Shown in pieces: positions 16,992-26,561 of a stretch of DNA of 64,000 nt. The stretch lies in contig DYJA01000012.1 of NCBI GenBank assembly GCA_020723345.1, positions 1 through 64,000 of the forward strand, written 5' to 3'. Every line of letters begins with the position of its first letter. The stretch's first letter is position 1. The translations under genes and the position numbers were made by a program. A model generated the notes under the pieces. That model saw only the letters and a program-made list of their open reading frames with translations. It ran no database searches and was not told where the DNA came from. This stretch comes from Candidatus Aquidulcis sp. GTDB taxonomy: Bacteria; Chloroflexota; Anaerolineae; UBA4142.

Positions 16992-17930
16992 ATGCGATCA
17001 CGTTTATTTCTTCCACCGCTGTTTCGAGCCATGGCTTTATTTTTTGTCGTCGCGAGTTTGGGTGTGCTGGCGTGCGATCTTAGCACGTTTGGTCTCGCGC
17101 CCGCGGCGAAACCAACGGTGACGATTCTCGTGCCCGTCCCCGGCGCGCAATTGAACGAAGGAGAAGAAGTTCAAGTGCAATCGCTCGCGACCGATCCGAC
17201 CGGGATCGTCCGCGTCGAACTCGCGGTGGATGGCGCAGTCGTGGCAACCGATGTCCCGCCGATTCCGAAGGGGCAGACCACCTACACCTTGGTCCAGCGC
17301 TGGAAAGCGACGCCGGGAACCCACACCATGAGCGTCCGCGCGTTCAACGCGTCCGGCGCAGCCAGCGATCCGGCGTTGCTCTCTGTCGTCGTCGCGCCGG
17401 CCATCGCGCAACCAACGCCGATCCCAACCCAGGTCGTTCAACCGCCGATTGGCGCGCCCAGTCCGACGTTGCCGCAAGCCGTCGCGACTCAGCCGGGCGC
17501 GCCGACCGCGCCAACCGCGACGCGCGTGCCGACGCGCCCGCCCGCCTCGCCGACGATCCACGCGCCACCGGGCGTCTACGCCACTTCGATTCGCGTTGAT
17601 CCGAAGGAGCCCAAGCGCGGGGCGTTTGTCAAGTTCTGGGTCACTTTTCTCAATACGACCGGAATCGTTCAGGCATATCGCTGGCGCATCCGAATCTTCG
17701 AACCCGATAAGCGCAATTCATTCGGCGATACGACGCCGCTCGATACCAACATTCCCGTCGGCACTTCGGAATTTGCGTCGATGGATAATTGGCGCGTGAC
17801 CGGACCGGGCGATTGTCTGTCGTTCTTCGCGCGCGCGTTCTCGGTCGATCCCAACAGTCGACAGGAAGCGGAATTCATCAAACCGGATGGCAGCGGCGGT
17901 CCCGCCGCGCAGTTCAGCGTGTGCCCGTAG
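16992..17930 (+). CDS. secreted lipoprotein with Ig-like domain
   Basis: A 312-residue lipoprotein. Hydrophobic segment FFVVASLGVLAC ends at a lipobox Cys about residue 28. An Ig-like beta domain (about 40-135) of the chitinase/cadherin-like type (VTILVPVPGAQLNEGE, TYTLVQRWKATPG) is followed by a Pro/Thr/Ala linker (about 140-195) and a C-terminal beta-rich domain with two Cys (GDCLSFFARAF, FSVCP). No enzyme motif is visible. It heads the polysaccharide cluster and could be an envelope adhesin or glycan-binding component (inference). GAGGAG lies upstream of the ATG. Confidence 0.75.
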   Translation: MRSRLFLPPLFRAMALFFVVASLGVLACDLSTFGLAPAAKPTVTILVPVPGAQLNEGEEVQVQSLATDPTGIVRVELAVDGAVVATDVPPIPKGQTTYTLVQRWKATPGTHTMSVRAFNASGAASDPALLSVVVAPAIAQPTPIPTQVVQPPIGAPSPTLPQAVATQPGAPTAPTATRVPTRPPASPTIHAPPGVYATSIRVDPKEPKRGAFVKFWVTFLNTTGIVQAYRWRIRIFEPDKRNSFGDTTPLDTNIPVGTSEFASMDNWRVTGPGDCLSFFARAFSVDPNSRQEAEFIKPDGSGGPAAQFSVCP

Positions 17931-17939
17931 AGTTCCTGG

Positions 17940-18773
17940 ATGTCCAACGAAATTACCGTGCGCGATTATCTTGATGTGCTGATTCGCCGCTGGTACGTCG
18001 TCGTCGCGATGCCGCTCCTCGCGATGCTGTCCGCCGCGCTCGTCACCTTCGCGCTCAAACCGATGTACGAAGCGACGGCGACGCTCGCGCTCGCGCCGAC
18101 GACTGTTTCGATTTCGCTCGCGAACCAGTTGCCGCCGTACTATTTGATGGTCGGCGACGCGCGCCGCCTGCCGACCGCGTACACGCCGACGTACTACGTC
18201 GCGCTGCTCAAAGGCGCGGATGTCGTCAATGCGGCGAAGCCGCAAGCCGCGGTGACGATTGCGCCCGACGGCAATGATCGCTCGCTGATTCATCTCACCG
18301 CGCGCGGCGACGATCCCAAACAAGTCGCCGATACCGCGAACGCGTACGCGCAAGCCGGCGCGGCGCGTATTCAGCAACTCGTCCAGCCGACCGGTGCGGA
18401 AGCGACAGCCGCGCGCAAACGCATGGACGACGCGCAGGACGCGCTCATCGCGTTCGCGCGTAACAACGGTTTCTCGTACGATCCGACCGCGCCCGATGTG
18501 CCGTCCAATTTATCGCGCGCCAAGATTCTGGAATTCCAACAACTCCTCCGCGAACGCGACATCGCCGAATCGGTCTATCTCGATTTTGCGCGCGATTATG
18601 AACGGACGATGATTCTCGCAAACACCGCGTACGTTCCCACGATCATTCCTGCCGCCGCGCCAACCGCGCCCATCGCGCCGAAACTCGCGCAGAACGTTTT
18701 GATCGGGGCGGCGTTCGGCGTGTTGATCGGTTTGCTCGGCGCGTTCTCGCTGGAGTTTATCGCACGCAAGTAG
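17940..18773 (+). CDS. Wzz-type polysaccharide chain-length/export protein
   Basis: A 277-residue inner-membrane protein. N-terminal TM (about 18-40) after TVRDYLDVLIRRWYVV, the Wzz/GumC signature, then a periplasmic alpha-helical domain and a C-terminal TM (about 245-270) just before the end. It lacks the tyrosine-kinase domain of larger relatives. Such proteins co-polymerise with a Wzy polymerase and set chain length; the polymerase candidate is two genes on. The ribosome site is weak. Confidence 0.88.
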   Translation: MSNEITVRDYLDVLIRRWYVVVAMPLLAMLSAALVTFALKPMYEATATLALAPTTVSISLANQLPPYYLMVGDARRLPTAYTPTYYVALLKGADVVNAAKPQAAVTIAPDGNDRSLIHLTARGDDPKQVADTANAYAQAGAARIQQLVQPTGAEATAARKRMDDAQDALIAFARNNGFSYDPTAPDVPSNLSRAKILEFQQLLRERDIAESVYLDFARDYERTMILANTAYVPTIIPAAAPTAPIAPKLAQNVLIGAAFGVLIGLLGAFSLEFIARK

Positions 18774-18793
18774 GACAAGTTGCCAACTTGTCC
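18773..18793. repeat. small perfect palindrome between wzz-like and TPR genes
   Basis: GGACAAGTTG/CAACTTGTCC, 10 bp with a one-base centre, starting on the last base of the Wzz stop codon. Confidence 0.65.
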
Positions 18794-18805
18794 CGCCCGT
18801 GGCGT

Positions 18806-19897
18806 ATGAAGATTCTCGGTCGTGCCAAAATAATCGCATTGTTCGTGCTCATCGGCGCGGTGCTTGTCACCGCGCTGATTTTGCCATCCGCCGCGAGCGC
18901 GTGGTTTCGCAACGCCGCCCACGCGCAAATCGCGCGCGCGTTGAAAACAGATCAGGGCAACCACGCAGGGTTGCCCCTACAAATCGCGGACGCGCAACTC
19001 GCGCACGCGCGCGCGTGGTCGGGCGACGCGCGCGTCGAGTTCGCGCAAGCGCGCGTCTTGCTCGCGCGCGGCGACGCGTCCCGCGCGGCGGACACTTTGC
19101 GCGCGACGGGAGACGCGCTGGACGATGATTTCATCGCGCAGTTCGTTTGGGGGCAAGCCGAATGGCAAGCGGGCAACGCGAGCGCGGCGTTCGCGCGCTG
19201 GCGCGCGGCAGGCGCGCTCGATTATTTTGCAAACCAGTCCATGCGCGCGGGTTTCAAACACGAATGGCGGGATGCCGAAAAATACGCGCGCCTCGCGGTC
19301 GGCATTGCGCCCGAACGCGCGGAGACGCATTACTATCTCGGCGACGCGCTCGGCTATCTGACGCCCAACAATCCCGAAGCGATGCGCGAACTTGGACGCG
19401 CGGCTGAACTGACCGCCGATCCCGAATTTCTCTCGACGATTTTTTCGCGGCAAGGCGAATTGCTGGTTACACAAGGCAAAGATCGCGACGCGCTCGCGCT
19501 GTTCGAACGCGCGCAAAAAATCGCGCCGCGCGACTCACGCCCGCGCATTGATTACGCGTTGACGTTGTTACGCCTCGATCCGAGCGCGGAAAGGCAAGCC
19601 GTCGAAATTTTGACGCGCGTGGTTGACGATGCGCCGTGGACGATTGGCGCGCACCTCGCGCTCGCGCGCCTCGCGGAATCGCACGGCGATATGCAAAGCG
19701 CGGAGGAATGGTACCGCGCGGCGTTAGCGCGCGACGCGCATAGTTCCGACGCGCTGTTTGCAGCGGGGCAATTTTACGCGCGCCAAAATCGCGTGGACGA
19801 CGCGAAGAAGATGTTGACGCTCGCTTTGAAATACGAACCACATGTGGACGATCAACAAGCCATCGCGCGCGCGCTCGTGGAGTTGAACGCGCGATGA
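18806..19897 (+). CDS. membrane-anchored TPR-repeat protein
   Basis: A 363-residue protein with one N-terminal membrane segment (about 10-30). Tetratricopeptide-type helical repeats follow (YARLAVGIAPERAETHYYLG, LALFERAQKIAPRDSRPRID, WYRAALARDAHSSDALFAAG). It is probably an assembly scaffold for polysaccharide synthesis, as with TPR partners of Wzy systems (inference). Start ATG 18806 is preferred over TTG 18788, which lies in a palindromic repeat. A 22-bp hairpin repeat (18955-18976) is embedded in frame near residue 50-57. The gene overlaps the next by four bases (ATGA). Confidence 0.75.
   Translation: MKILGRAKIIALFVLIGAVLVTALILPSAASAWFRNAAHAQIARALKTDQGNHAGLPLQIADAQLAHARAWSGDARVEFAQARVLLARGDASRAADTLRATGDALDDDFIAQFVWGQAEWQAGNASAAFARWRAAGALDYFANQSMRAGFKHEWRDAEKYARLAVGIAPERAETHYYLGDALGYLTPNNPEAMRELGRAAELTADPEFLSTIFSRQGELLVTQGKDRDALALFERAQKIAPRDSRPRIDYALTLLRLDPSAERQAVEILTRVVDDAPWTIGAHLALARLAESHGDMQSAEEWYRAALARDAHSSDALFAAGQFYARQNRVDDAKKMLTLALKYEPHVDDQQAIARALVELNAR
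18955..18976. repeat. palindromic repeat inside the TPR gene
   Basis: GGGCAACC-N6-GGTTGCCC inside coding sequence, read as DQGNHAGLPLQ. Its low similarity to the flanking Ala/Arg-rich helices suggests an inserted dispersed element that kept the frame. Confidence 0.6.
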
Positions 19898-21435
19898 CCG
19901 CTATCTCCATCGCGTCGCCGTCCGATGCAACACGCGCTCGCGCGATTGTGCTCGTCTGCGCGTTTGCCGCCATCGCGCTCGGCGCGTTGAGCGCGCTCGG
20001 CGCGGAACAATCGGTTGCGACAATGTTGGTCGTGTGCGTCTTTAGCGTCGCCGCGCTGATTCTGCCGCTGTCCTGGGTCGCGCTCGCGCTCGCCGCGCTG
20101 ATTCCACTGCAAATCTATTTTCCATTCGCGGGCGCGCTCAATTTGCGCGGCGCGCTCGTGTTCGTCGCGGTTGCCGCGCTGCGCGTATTCATCGTCCGCG
20201 TACTACGCCCCGACTGGCAGTCTGCGGCTCGTCCTGAGCGAGGTCGAAGGATCGGCGGTCTGCGGTCGTTGCCCTGGATGATCCCCGCCGCGCTCTTCGC
20301 GCTCGCCGCGCTTGTCGCCGTGCCAACCGCGATCAATCGGTACGAAGCGCTCAAGGGAATTTATCTGTGGCTGCCGATTGTCGCGACGGCGTTCGTCATC
20401 GGTGAGATCGTTCGTTCGGAACAACTCGCCAAACAGATCATCGTCGTTTTGATCGCCGCCGGTGTTGGCGAAGCCGCGCTCGGTTCGCTCCAAACGCTGC
20501 TCGATGTGCCGCGCGTGATCGATATTCTGCAAATGCCGATCAGTTCGCTCGTGTACCAGCCGAACATGCTGCGCGATCGTTTGACCGATTTGTCGTTCAA
20601 TTGGCTTTTCAATCAACGCGTTTTAGCGTTTGGCACATTTATCAACAACATCGATTACGCGATTTTTCTCGCCGCGATTTTGTCTCTTGTGATTGCGCTG
20701 CTGCTTGGGGAAGCACAGACCGCCGACCGCCGACCGCCGACCGCATCACGTATCACGCATCACGTATTACGCTACGCGGGGTTGTCGCTCTTTGCCGCGT
20801 TGCTTGCCGTCGCGTTGATGCAAACGATCAAATGGTCGGGAATGCTCGCGCTGGCAGGCGGCATCGCGACGATCGCTCTGTTGTATGCGCCGCGTGTGTC
20901 GCCGCGGTTGCTCGCGCTGGGCGCGCTTGGCTGCATTGTCGCGCTCGCGCTTGCCGCGCTTTTCTCTGGCGATATCGCGTCGCGTGTGCTTTTTCTCGTG
21001 CAGCGCGAGGAAGGCGCGTTTGCGACGGCGGGTCGCGTGACGACGTGGTTGCAATTGTTGGGCTTGCTCGCGCAACGTCCGCTGTTTGGTTTTGGTTTGA
21101 ACAATTCGCCTTTCTTGCTCGACGCCGCGCCGAGTTTGAGCGGCGGCGCGTTTGTTCTGAACCTGCGCTCCCCCGAGAGCGCGTACGTCGCCGTCCTTGT
21201 CGAGATGGGACTGGTTGGGTTTGCCATGCTCGCGCTGTTCGTCGGCGTCGTCGTTGGGCGCGCATTTCGGGACGCGCAGTCTGCGCGCGCGCCAGCGCGC
21301 GCGATTGGGCTAGGCGCGGCGACAATCGCAATTCTGTGCGGCAATCTGACTGTCGTCGGTTTGACGACGGATCAAAATGGAATGTTGCTCGGCGCGCTGA
21401 TCGGCTTGATTTTTTCTTCGGCGAATTCGCAATGA
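19894..21435 (+). CDS. O-antigen ligase/polymerase family (Wzy/WaaL-like) membrane protein
   Basis: A 513-residue protein with about 11-12 membrane segments and the family's large periplasmic loop and downstream RVTTWLQLLGLLAQRPLFGFGLNN-region pattern. It probably polymerises or transfers lipid-linked oligosaccharides. Two stretches are repeat-derived: residues about 109-123 (20-bp repeat) and about 275-293 (tandem cgccgac and atcacgt words). Both fall in predicted loops between membrane segments. Start ATG overlaps the TPR stop; the end overlaps murJ (ATGA). Confidence 0.85.
   Translation: MTAISIASPSDATRARAIVLVCAFAAIALGALSALGAEQSVATMLVVCVFSVAALILPLSWVALALAALIPLQIYFPFAGALNLRGALVFVAVAALRVFIVRVLRPDWQSAARPERGRRIGGLRSLPWMIPAALFALAALVAVPTAINRYEALKGIYLWLPIVATAFVIGEIVRSEQLAKQIIVVLIAAGVGEAALGSLQTLLDVPRVIDILQMPISSLVYQPNMLRDRLTDLSFNWLFNQRVLAFGTFINNIDYAIFLAAILSLVIALLLGEAQTADRRPPTASRITHHVLRYAGLSLFAALLAVALMQTIKWSGMLALAGGIATIALLYAPRVSPRLLALGALGCIVALALAALFSGDIASRVLFLVQREEGAFATAGRVTTWLQLLGLLAQRPLFGFGLNNSPFLLDAAPSLSGGAFVLNLRSPESAYVAVLVEMGLVGFAMLALFVGVVVGRAFRDAQSARAPARAIGLGAATIAILCGNLTVVGLTTDQNGMLLGALIGLIFSSANSQ
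20232..20251. repeat. dispersed 20-bp repeat, copy 3 (in coding sequence)
   Basis: TCCTGAGCGAGGTCGAAGGA, one mismatch from copy 2, inside the O-antigen ligase gene and translated as part of a loop. Confidence 0.7.
20717..20772. repeat. heptamer words inside the O-antigen ligase gene
   Basis: Consecutive 7-base words cgccgac (three times) then atcacgt/atcacgc (four times). The result is an in-frame low-complexity loop TADRRPPTASRITHHV. Confidence 0.8.
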
Positions 21436-23036
21436 ACGAAATCGACGCACTGGAAACGAAAGGACAAAAAGCCGCGCCGATGGGACGCGTGCTGTCGTTC
21501 GCGACGATCACCGCGCTCGGTTTTGTGTTGGGCAAGGTGAGCGGCATTCTGCGCGAGATGGTCGTGAGCGCGCGCTTTGGACTCTCGGCGCAATTGGACG
21601 CGTATTTTCTCGCGGGCTCGGTGCCGACGATCATCAACAACGTCGTCGCGGGGAGCGCGATCACCGCGGCAATCATGCCGACGTTCGCGCGCTATCTCGC
21701 GACGGAAGGCGATGCGCGCGCGGCGCGTTCGGAATTTTGGTACGTCGCGAGCATCCTCACGAACATCGTTTTGCTCATCACAGGCGCGCTGACGGTTCTC
21801 GCGATGTTGTTCGCCGCGCCGATCATTTCGATCATTGGCAGCAAACTCGACGCGCCGACTGCCGCGCTCGCGACGAACTTGCTCGTGATCATGATGCCGA
21901 CGCTGTTGCTGGGCGCGGCATTGAACATGCTGATGGCGATGTTGAATTCGCTGGATCGGTTCACCGCGCCCGCGCTGATTTTTCTCGCGCTGAACGTCGG
22001 CATCATCGGTACCGTAATCGTGTTTTCGCCCGCGATCGGCGTCTATGCGGTCGCGTGGGGATTTTTGATCGGCGTCGGATTGCAAGTGGCGATTCAGTTG
22101 ATCGAGTTGCGCCGCGAGCGTCCGCAATATGCTTGGCGTTTGGATTGGCGACATCCCGCGCTGCGTCAAGTCTTGCGCGCGTTCATTCCGATTGCCGCGT
22201 TGTCGATTGTCGCGCAGATCAATTTGCTCGTGGATCGCACGATGGCGGCGACGCTGCCGGCGGGCAGCGTGAGCGCGTTGTACTATGCGGACTCGGTGCT
22301 GGGAATGTTTTACATGCTCGGCATCAGTCTCGGCATCGCGGTCTTTCCCAGTCTCAGCCGCTTGGCGGCGACGAACGATCTCGCCAACACCGCGCGCACC
22401 GTCGATTCGTCGTTGCGTTTGCTGATTTTGATTTTGATGCCACTGATCTTTTTGCTGATCCTTTTCGGCGCGCCGATCATCGGTTTGATTCTCGGTCGCG
22501 GCGAATTCGATCCGGCGGCAGTCGCGCGCACCGCGCAAGCGTTGACGATGTACGCGCTTGGCTTGATCGGCATTGCGGCGATGTACGTTTTGCAGCGCGC
22601 GTTCTTTGCGCTGCTGGACAATGTGACGCCGTTCATCGTCGGCGCGGGCGCGGCGGTATTGCACATCATTTTGAATTTGCTCTTCATGCCGATTGGGTCG
22701 CACGCGGGTATCGCGCTCTCGACCTCGATCACGGCGTTGGTGAGCGCGGTTGTGTTGACACTGATACTCGCGCGCCGCGTGCCGCATCTCGAATTGCGCG
22801 GTCTGCTGCTCTACATTTTGCGCTGCGCGGTGATGGCGTTGGTCTGCGCGGGCGCGGCGTTCTGGCTTTTTTCGATTTTGGATTTGGGCGTCGAGACATT
22901 GACCGCGCGCATCGTCGGCGTGACATTCGCGGCATTCGGCGGCATCGCGTATTTCGTGCTCGCTCTGTTGACGGGAGTGTCGGAAAGCAAGACGTTGGTC
23001 AATGTCGTGATCGGTTTCGTGCGGCGGAAAAAATGA
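21432..23036 (+). CDS. murJ: MurJ/MviN-family lipid-linked oligosaccharide flippase
   Basis: A 534-residue MOP-superfamily transporter with about 14 membrane segments and typical MurJ sequence (GKVSGILREMVVSARFG near the N-terminus, SVSALYYAD, FYMLGISLGIAVFPSLSRLAA). MurJ flips lipid II; family members in polysaccharide clusters can act as Wzx for other lipid-linked glycans. Which of the two applies here cannot be told from sequence. It is coupled to both neighbours by ATGA overlaps. Confidence 0.88.
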   Translation: MNEIDALETKGQKAAPMGRVLSFATITALGFVLGKVSGILREMVVSARFGLSAQLDAYFLAGSVPTIINNVVAGSAITAAIMPTFARYLATEGDARAARSEFWYVASILTNIVLLITGALTVLAMLFAAPIISIIGSKLDAPTAALATNLLVIMMPTLLLGAALNMLMAMLNSLDRFTAPALIFLALNVGIIGTVIVFSPAIGVYAVAWGFLIGVGLQVAIQLIELRRERPQYAWRLDWRHPALRQVLRAFIPIAALSIVAQINLLVDRTMAATLPAGSVSALYYADSVLGMFYMLGISLGIAVFPSLSRLAATNDLANTARTVDSSLRLLILILMPLIFLLILFGAPIIGLILGRGEFDPAAVARTAQALTMYALGLIGIAAMYVLQRAFFALLDNVTPFIVGAGAAVLHIILNLLFMPIGSHAGIALSTSITALVSAVVLTLILARRVPHLELRGLLLYILRCAVMALVCAGAAFWLFSILDLGVETLTARIVGVTFAAFGGIAYFVLALLTGVSESKTLVNVVIGFVRRKK

Positions 23037-24253
23037 ACATTGGTATGTTCTCTCGGATTATGCCAGCGCATGCGGCGGGTGGCATGCAAGATCACGTGCA
23101 GACGCTCAGCGCGGGATTGGCGCGGCGCGGACATCGCGTTATCGTGCTGACGAGCGCGCGCGCGGATGGCAAAGAATTCGAGATCATTCAAGGCGTCGAG
23201 ATTCATTTCTTGAAAGGCACGACCGCCGGACGCTATTCGAACGCGTATTGGTCGGCGTCGGCGCGCCTGTGCGAAGCATTGCATGCGCGCGCACCGTTCG
23301 ACGTTTTGCACAGTCAAAGCGTTGGCGCGTATGGCGCGTACCAAAAGCGATTGCATCGCAAGTATCGCCTGCCGCTCATCACTTCATTTCACGGCACGCA
23401 CCTAGACGTAGTTACGACGAGTTGGCATACCGATTTTGCGTTGACCAATCCATTCGGCGCGGCGCGCTTTATCGCGGTGACGCTGAACATGGCGCACAAC
23501 TATATCGTGCGAGATCTCTGGTTCGCGCGCGACTCGGATATTTTGATCGCTACGAGCGATGCGGACGTGTGGAAGTACACAACGCTCTATCGGATTCCCG
23601 AATCGCGCATTCGCAAAGTGTACAATGGAATCGACGCCGATCTGTTCGCGCCACCAATCTCCAATCTCCAATCTCTAAAAACCCAATTGCAGATTAGCAG
23701 CGATGAGAAAATCATCCTCGCGCTCGCGCGTTTGCAAAAAGACAAAGGCGTGCAGAATGCGATTGCGGTGATGCCGCGCGTACTCGCGCAAATGCGCGCC
23801 GTGCTGATCGTCGTCGGCGACGGCGATTATCGCGCCGCGCTCGAAAAACTGGCGCGCGATCTGGGGGTTGCGGCGCGCGTGCGCTTTGTCGGCGCGCAAT
23901 CGCTCGCCGAGTGCGCGCGCTATTTCAACTTGTGCGATGTGTTCGTCGATCCCACGCTGCGGACGGACGGCTACGATCTGACGATTGCCGAAGCGATGGC
24001 GTGCGCCAAGCCGGTCATCGTTTCTGACGTGGGCGCGAACTCGACGCTGATTGACGCCGCGACGATGCGCGACGGCATTCTGATTCCGCGTGGCAATAAC
24101 GACGCGCTGGCGCGCGAAATTCTGCGCGTGCTGAACGATCCCGCGCTCGCGCGTTCGATGGGCGCGTCGGCGCGCGCGAAAATCGTCGCGCGGTTTAGCA
24201 TCGACGCGATGGTGAATGGCATGGAGCAGGTCTACCAGAGTTTCAAGGTTTAG
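23033..24253 (+). CDS. GT4-family glycosyltransferase
   Basis: A 406-residue GT-B enzyme. The N-terminal acceptor domain has a glycine-rich loop (PAHAAGGMQDHV, 11-22). The C-terminal GT4 donor site includes ALARLQKDKG, VGDGDYRAALE and the EAMACAKPVIVSD segment with the conserved Glu pair region (DLTIAEAMA). It transfers a nucleotide-sugar-derived residue, retaining configuration; donor and acceptor are unknown. A run of aatctcc words (23653-23677) is translated near residues 208-216 in the interdomain linker. ATG overlaps the murJ stop. Confidence 0.88.
   Translation: MNIGMFSRIMPAHAAGGMQDHVQTLSAGLARRGHRVIVLTSARADGKEFEIIQGVEIHFLKGTTAGRYSNAYWSASARLCEALHARAPFDVLHSQSVGAYGAYQKRLHRKYRLPLITSFHGTHLDVVTTSWHTDFALTNPFGAARFIAVTLNMAHNYIVRDLWFARDSDILIATSDADVWKYTTLYRIPESRIRKVYNGIDADLFAPPISNLQSLKTQLQISSDEKIILALARLQKDKGVQNAIAVMPRVLAQMRAVLIVVGDGDYRAALEKLARDLGVAARVRFVGAQSLAECARYFNLCDVFVDPTLRTDGYDLTIAEAMACAKPVIVSDVGANSTLIDAATMRDGILIPRGNNDALAREILRVLNDPALARSMGASARAKIVARFSIDAMVNGMEQVYQSFKV
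23653..23680. repeat. aatctcc heptamer words in a GT4 gene
   Basis: Three successive 7-base words (aatctcc, aatctcc, aatctct) in frame in the linker between the two GT-B domains. Confidence 0.7.
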
Positions 24254-24258
24254 CGAAC

Positions 24259-26553
24259 ATGGGAATATCGGGTTTGACATCGCGCGGCGCGGCTGCGGGT
24301 TTTGTCCTGCGATCCTCGGCTTGCCTACTCGTCTTGCTTGGGTGGGTGTATGTTATTATATTCGCTGCGCTCGCGCTGATGAGCCATGATTCTTTTGGCA
24401 CCGGTCTTGATCTCGCGATTTACGATCACTATGTCTCGAATTTCGCGCTTGGACAATTGGCGAGAAATACGATCATCGAAGCATCCACAATCTGGAATTT
24501 CTATTTTGCTCCGTTGCTGATCATTTTCGTTCCTTTTTACGCTTTGTTCAGTGATGCTCGCACGCTCTTGGTTTTGCAGACGTTGGCGCTGGCGGGCAGC
24601 GTGTTTCCAATCTACTGGTACGCGTATAGTCGCTTGGGGCAGAGACTTGCGTTCGTTGTCGCGCTGTCGTTCTTTTTGTATCCTGCCGTCGAGTTTGTCA
24701 ACCTGAGTCAATTTCACGTTATTTCCTTGTCAGTGCCGCTCTTGTCGTTCGCGTTATTTTTTCTGTTGAGGCAACGCTACGTTCCCTTTCTGGTTTGCGC
24801 GATTTTGCTGTCCCTGGTCAAAGAGGAAGCGGCGTTCGTAGTGTTCGGTCTCGGTCTTTATATTTTGGTTGTTCAGCGACGGCGATGGTTGGGGTTGGCT
24901 ATTCTAGTTCTTGTGAGCGTTTGGTTTTTGGCGCTCATCAATTATCTGTTTCCCTGGTTGACCGGGCGGGATTATTTCTTTGCGCGCCCGCATCTTTTCG
25001 GGCATCTTGGAACAAATTCTTCTGAAATCGTTCATTCATTGTTCTATCAGGTGGATCGAGTCTGGAATCTTCTAGCGTCGTCGCAAAACCTGGCGTTCAT
25101 TTTGGATCTTCTCTTTCCATTAGCATTTATTCCATTCGCCGGTGCTGATCTCTTGCTGATCGCATTGCCTTTCCTGGGTATGACTTTTCTCACGAACACT
25201 CCGTGGCTCACTTCTCACTATCCCGCTCCGCTTATCCCGTGCATATATTTTGCTGCGATCTCCGGTTTGAGTCGGTTGCTTTCATTCGACCTGACCTTGC
25301 TTGGCGTTCGTTTTGATCCGCGTAGACGTACGCGTGAAATAATATTGGGTGTGTTGCTTATCGGCGCGTCTCTCTTGGGCGATGGGTTGGTTGGACCGCT
25401 GCGCCCGGGCGGGCGATTCGATCTGGTGCAACTCGTCGCGCGGGATCGCACTGCGGCAACCACCGCGCGCCAACTCGCGAGTCAAGTGCCGCCGGGCGCG
25501 ACTGTTGTCGCGCAGGAAGAGTTGTCGCCGCATTTTTCAACGCGCCAGAATATCTATGTTTTTCCCACGATCTCGGATTATCGCCAAGCCGATTATTTGG
25601 TGGCAAAGCGCGATCTGTTTTTGTTCCATAAAGGCATTTGGGACAATTGGATGTCGACGGGCTATTTTGATACTCTCGTCGAAAAAGATGAGTTCATCTT
25701 TGCGCGACGAAAAGCGCCGGAGCAAAAACTGAATATCAAATTTGGCGATGGCGTTGCCTTGCTTGGCTATTCACTTGTGCCGCGCGAGGGCTTAACGGGC
25801 AACATGGTGTTGCGCCCAATCGTCGAATGGCGCGCGGAAAAAGCGATCTCAGAGCAATACCGGATTGCCCTGCAAGTAGTCGATTCACGAGGACACGTCT
25901 GGTCGCGTGTGGAGAGCGAACCACAGGATGGAGCATTGCCGACGAACCAATGGTTGATCGGAAAATCGATTGGCGATCAGTACGCGCTTGATTTGCCCCC
26001 CACAATGCCAACAGGCGACTATCAGATCGCGCTTGAGGTTCATCGCGCGGATAGCAGCAATTTGGAGGCGTTTGATGCTCAAGGCGTCTCGCTCGGTGCC
26101 GGCGCAGTGATGGCGACGGTCCACATTGAAAAAAACAAAACCTCTATTACTGCGAGCGAATTATCGATGGGGCAGCGGCTCTTTGTGGATATGCGCGAGA
26201 TGCGCTTTTTGGGGTACGAGTTTCCATTTGATCGAGCCAGTCCAGGCGATCCGATTCAACTGGGACTTTATTGGCGCGCGCGCAGCAAGCCGCAGGGAGA
26301 TTATCTCGTCGCGATCCAACTGCGTGACGCGCACGAGCGCGTCGTCTTCGAACAGAAGAATCGTCCGGCGGACGGGACTTTTTCCACAACGCAGTGGGAT
26401 GCCGGCGAGGTGCTTTTGGATTGGCACGATTGGATTGTCCCGCAAGATATGACTAGCGGCGAATACCGGGTGTATATCGTCTTGCGCGATGCGGCGAACG
26501 GCACGGTGATCGGTGAGGCGGCGTTGACGACGTTGACGATCGTCAAGCCGTAG
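24259..26553 (+). CDS. DUF2079 membrane protein with C-terminal beta-sandwich domains
   Basis: A 764-residue protein. The first about 390 residues form roughly 10 membrane segments with the DUF2079 hallmarks (FGTGLDLAIYDHYV, TIWNFYFAPLL). DUF2079 is a GT-C-like family of unknown activity. Residues about 400-490 form a soluble domain, and about 495-764 hold two Ig-like beta domains (repeats of GLYWRARSKPQGDYLVAIQLRD type, TTQWDAGEVL). The same C-terminal domain type ends the GT39-like protein at 29639. Codon use in the membrane half is less GCGC-rich than in neighbours. Probably a lipid-linked sugar transferase or glycan-modifying protein (inference). Confidence 0.78.
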   Translation: MGISGLTSRGAAAGFVLRSSACLLVLLGWVYVIIFAALALMSHDSFGTGLDLAIYDHYVSNFALGQLARNTIIEASTIWNFYFAPLLIIFVPFYALFSDARTLLVLQTLALAGSVFPIYWYAYSRLGQRLAFVVALSFFLYPAVEFVNLSQFHVISLSVPLLSFALFFLLRQRYVPFLVCAILLSLVKEEAAFVVFGLGLYILVVQRRRWLGLAILVLVSVWFLALINYLFPWLTGRDYFFARPHLFGHLGTNSSEIVHSLFYQVDRVWNLLASSQNLAFILDLLFPLAFIPFAGADLLLIALPFLGMTFLTNTPWLTSHYPAPLIPCIYFAAISGLSRLLSFDLTLLGVRFDPRRRTREIILGVLLIGASLLGDGLVGPLRPGGRFDLVQLVARDRTAATTARQLASQVPPGATVVAQEELSPHFSTRQNIYVFPTISDYRQADYLVAKRDLFLFHKGIWDNWMSTGYFDTLVEKDEFIFARRKAPEQKLNIKFGDGVALLGYSLVPREGLTGNMVLRPIVEWRAEKAISEQYRIALQVVDSRGHVWSRVESEPQDGALPTNQWLIGKSIGDQYALDLPPTMPTGDYQIALEVHRADSSNLEAFDAQGVSLGAGAVMATVHIEKNKTSITASELSMGQRLFVDMREMRFLGYEFPFDRASPGDPIQLGLYWRARSKPQGDYLVAIQLRDAHERVVFEQKNRPADGTFSTTQWDAGEVLLDWHDWIVPQDMTSGEYRVYIVLRDAANGTVIGEAALTTLTIVKP

Positions 26554-26561
26554 AATGATCG

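Noticed and set aside
21372..22787. A 471-codon open frame on the minus strand opposite murJ.
   Set aside because: Composition is extreme (Arg, Gln, His), with no motif; murJ on the plus strand is clear.
21737..23032. Upstream extension of the GT4 glycosyltransferase inside murJ.
   Set aside because: The extension is Arg/Asp/His-rich out-of-frame murJ. The GT4 core begins at ATG 23033.
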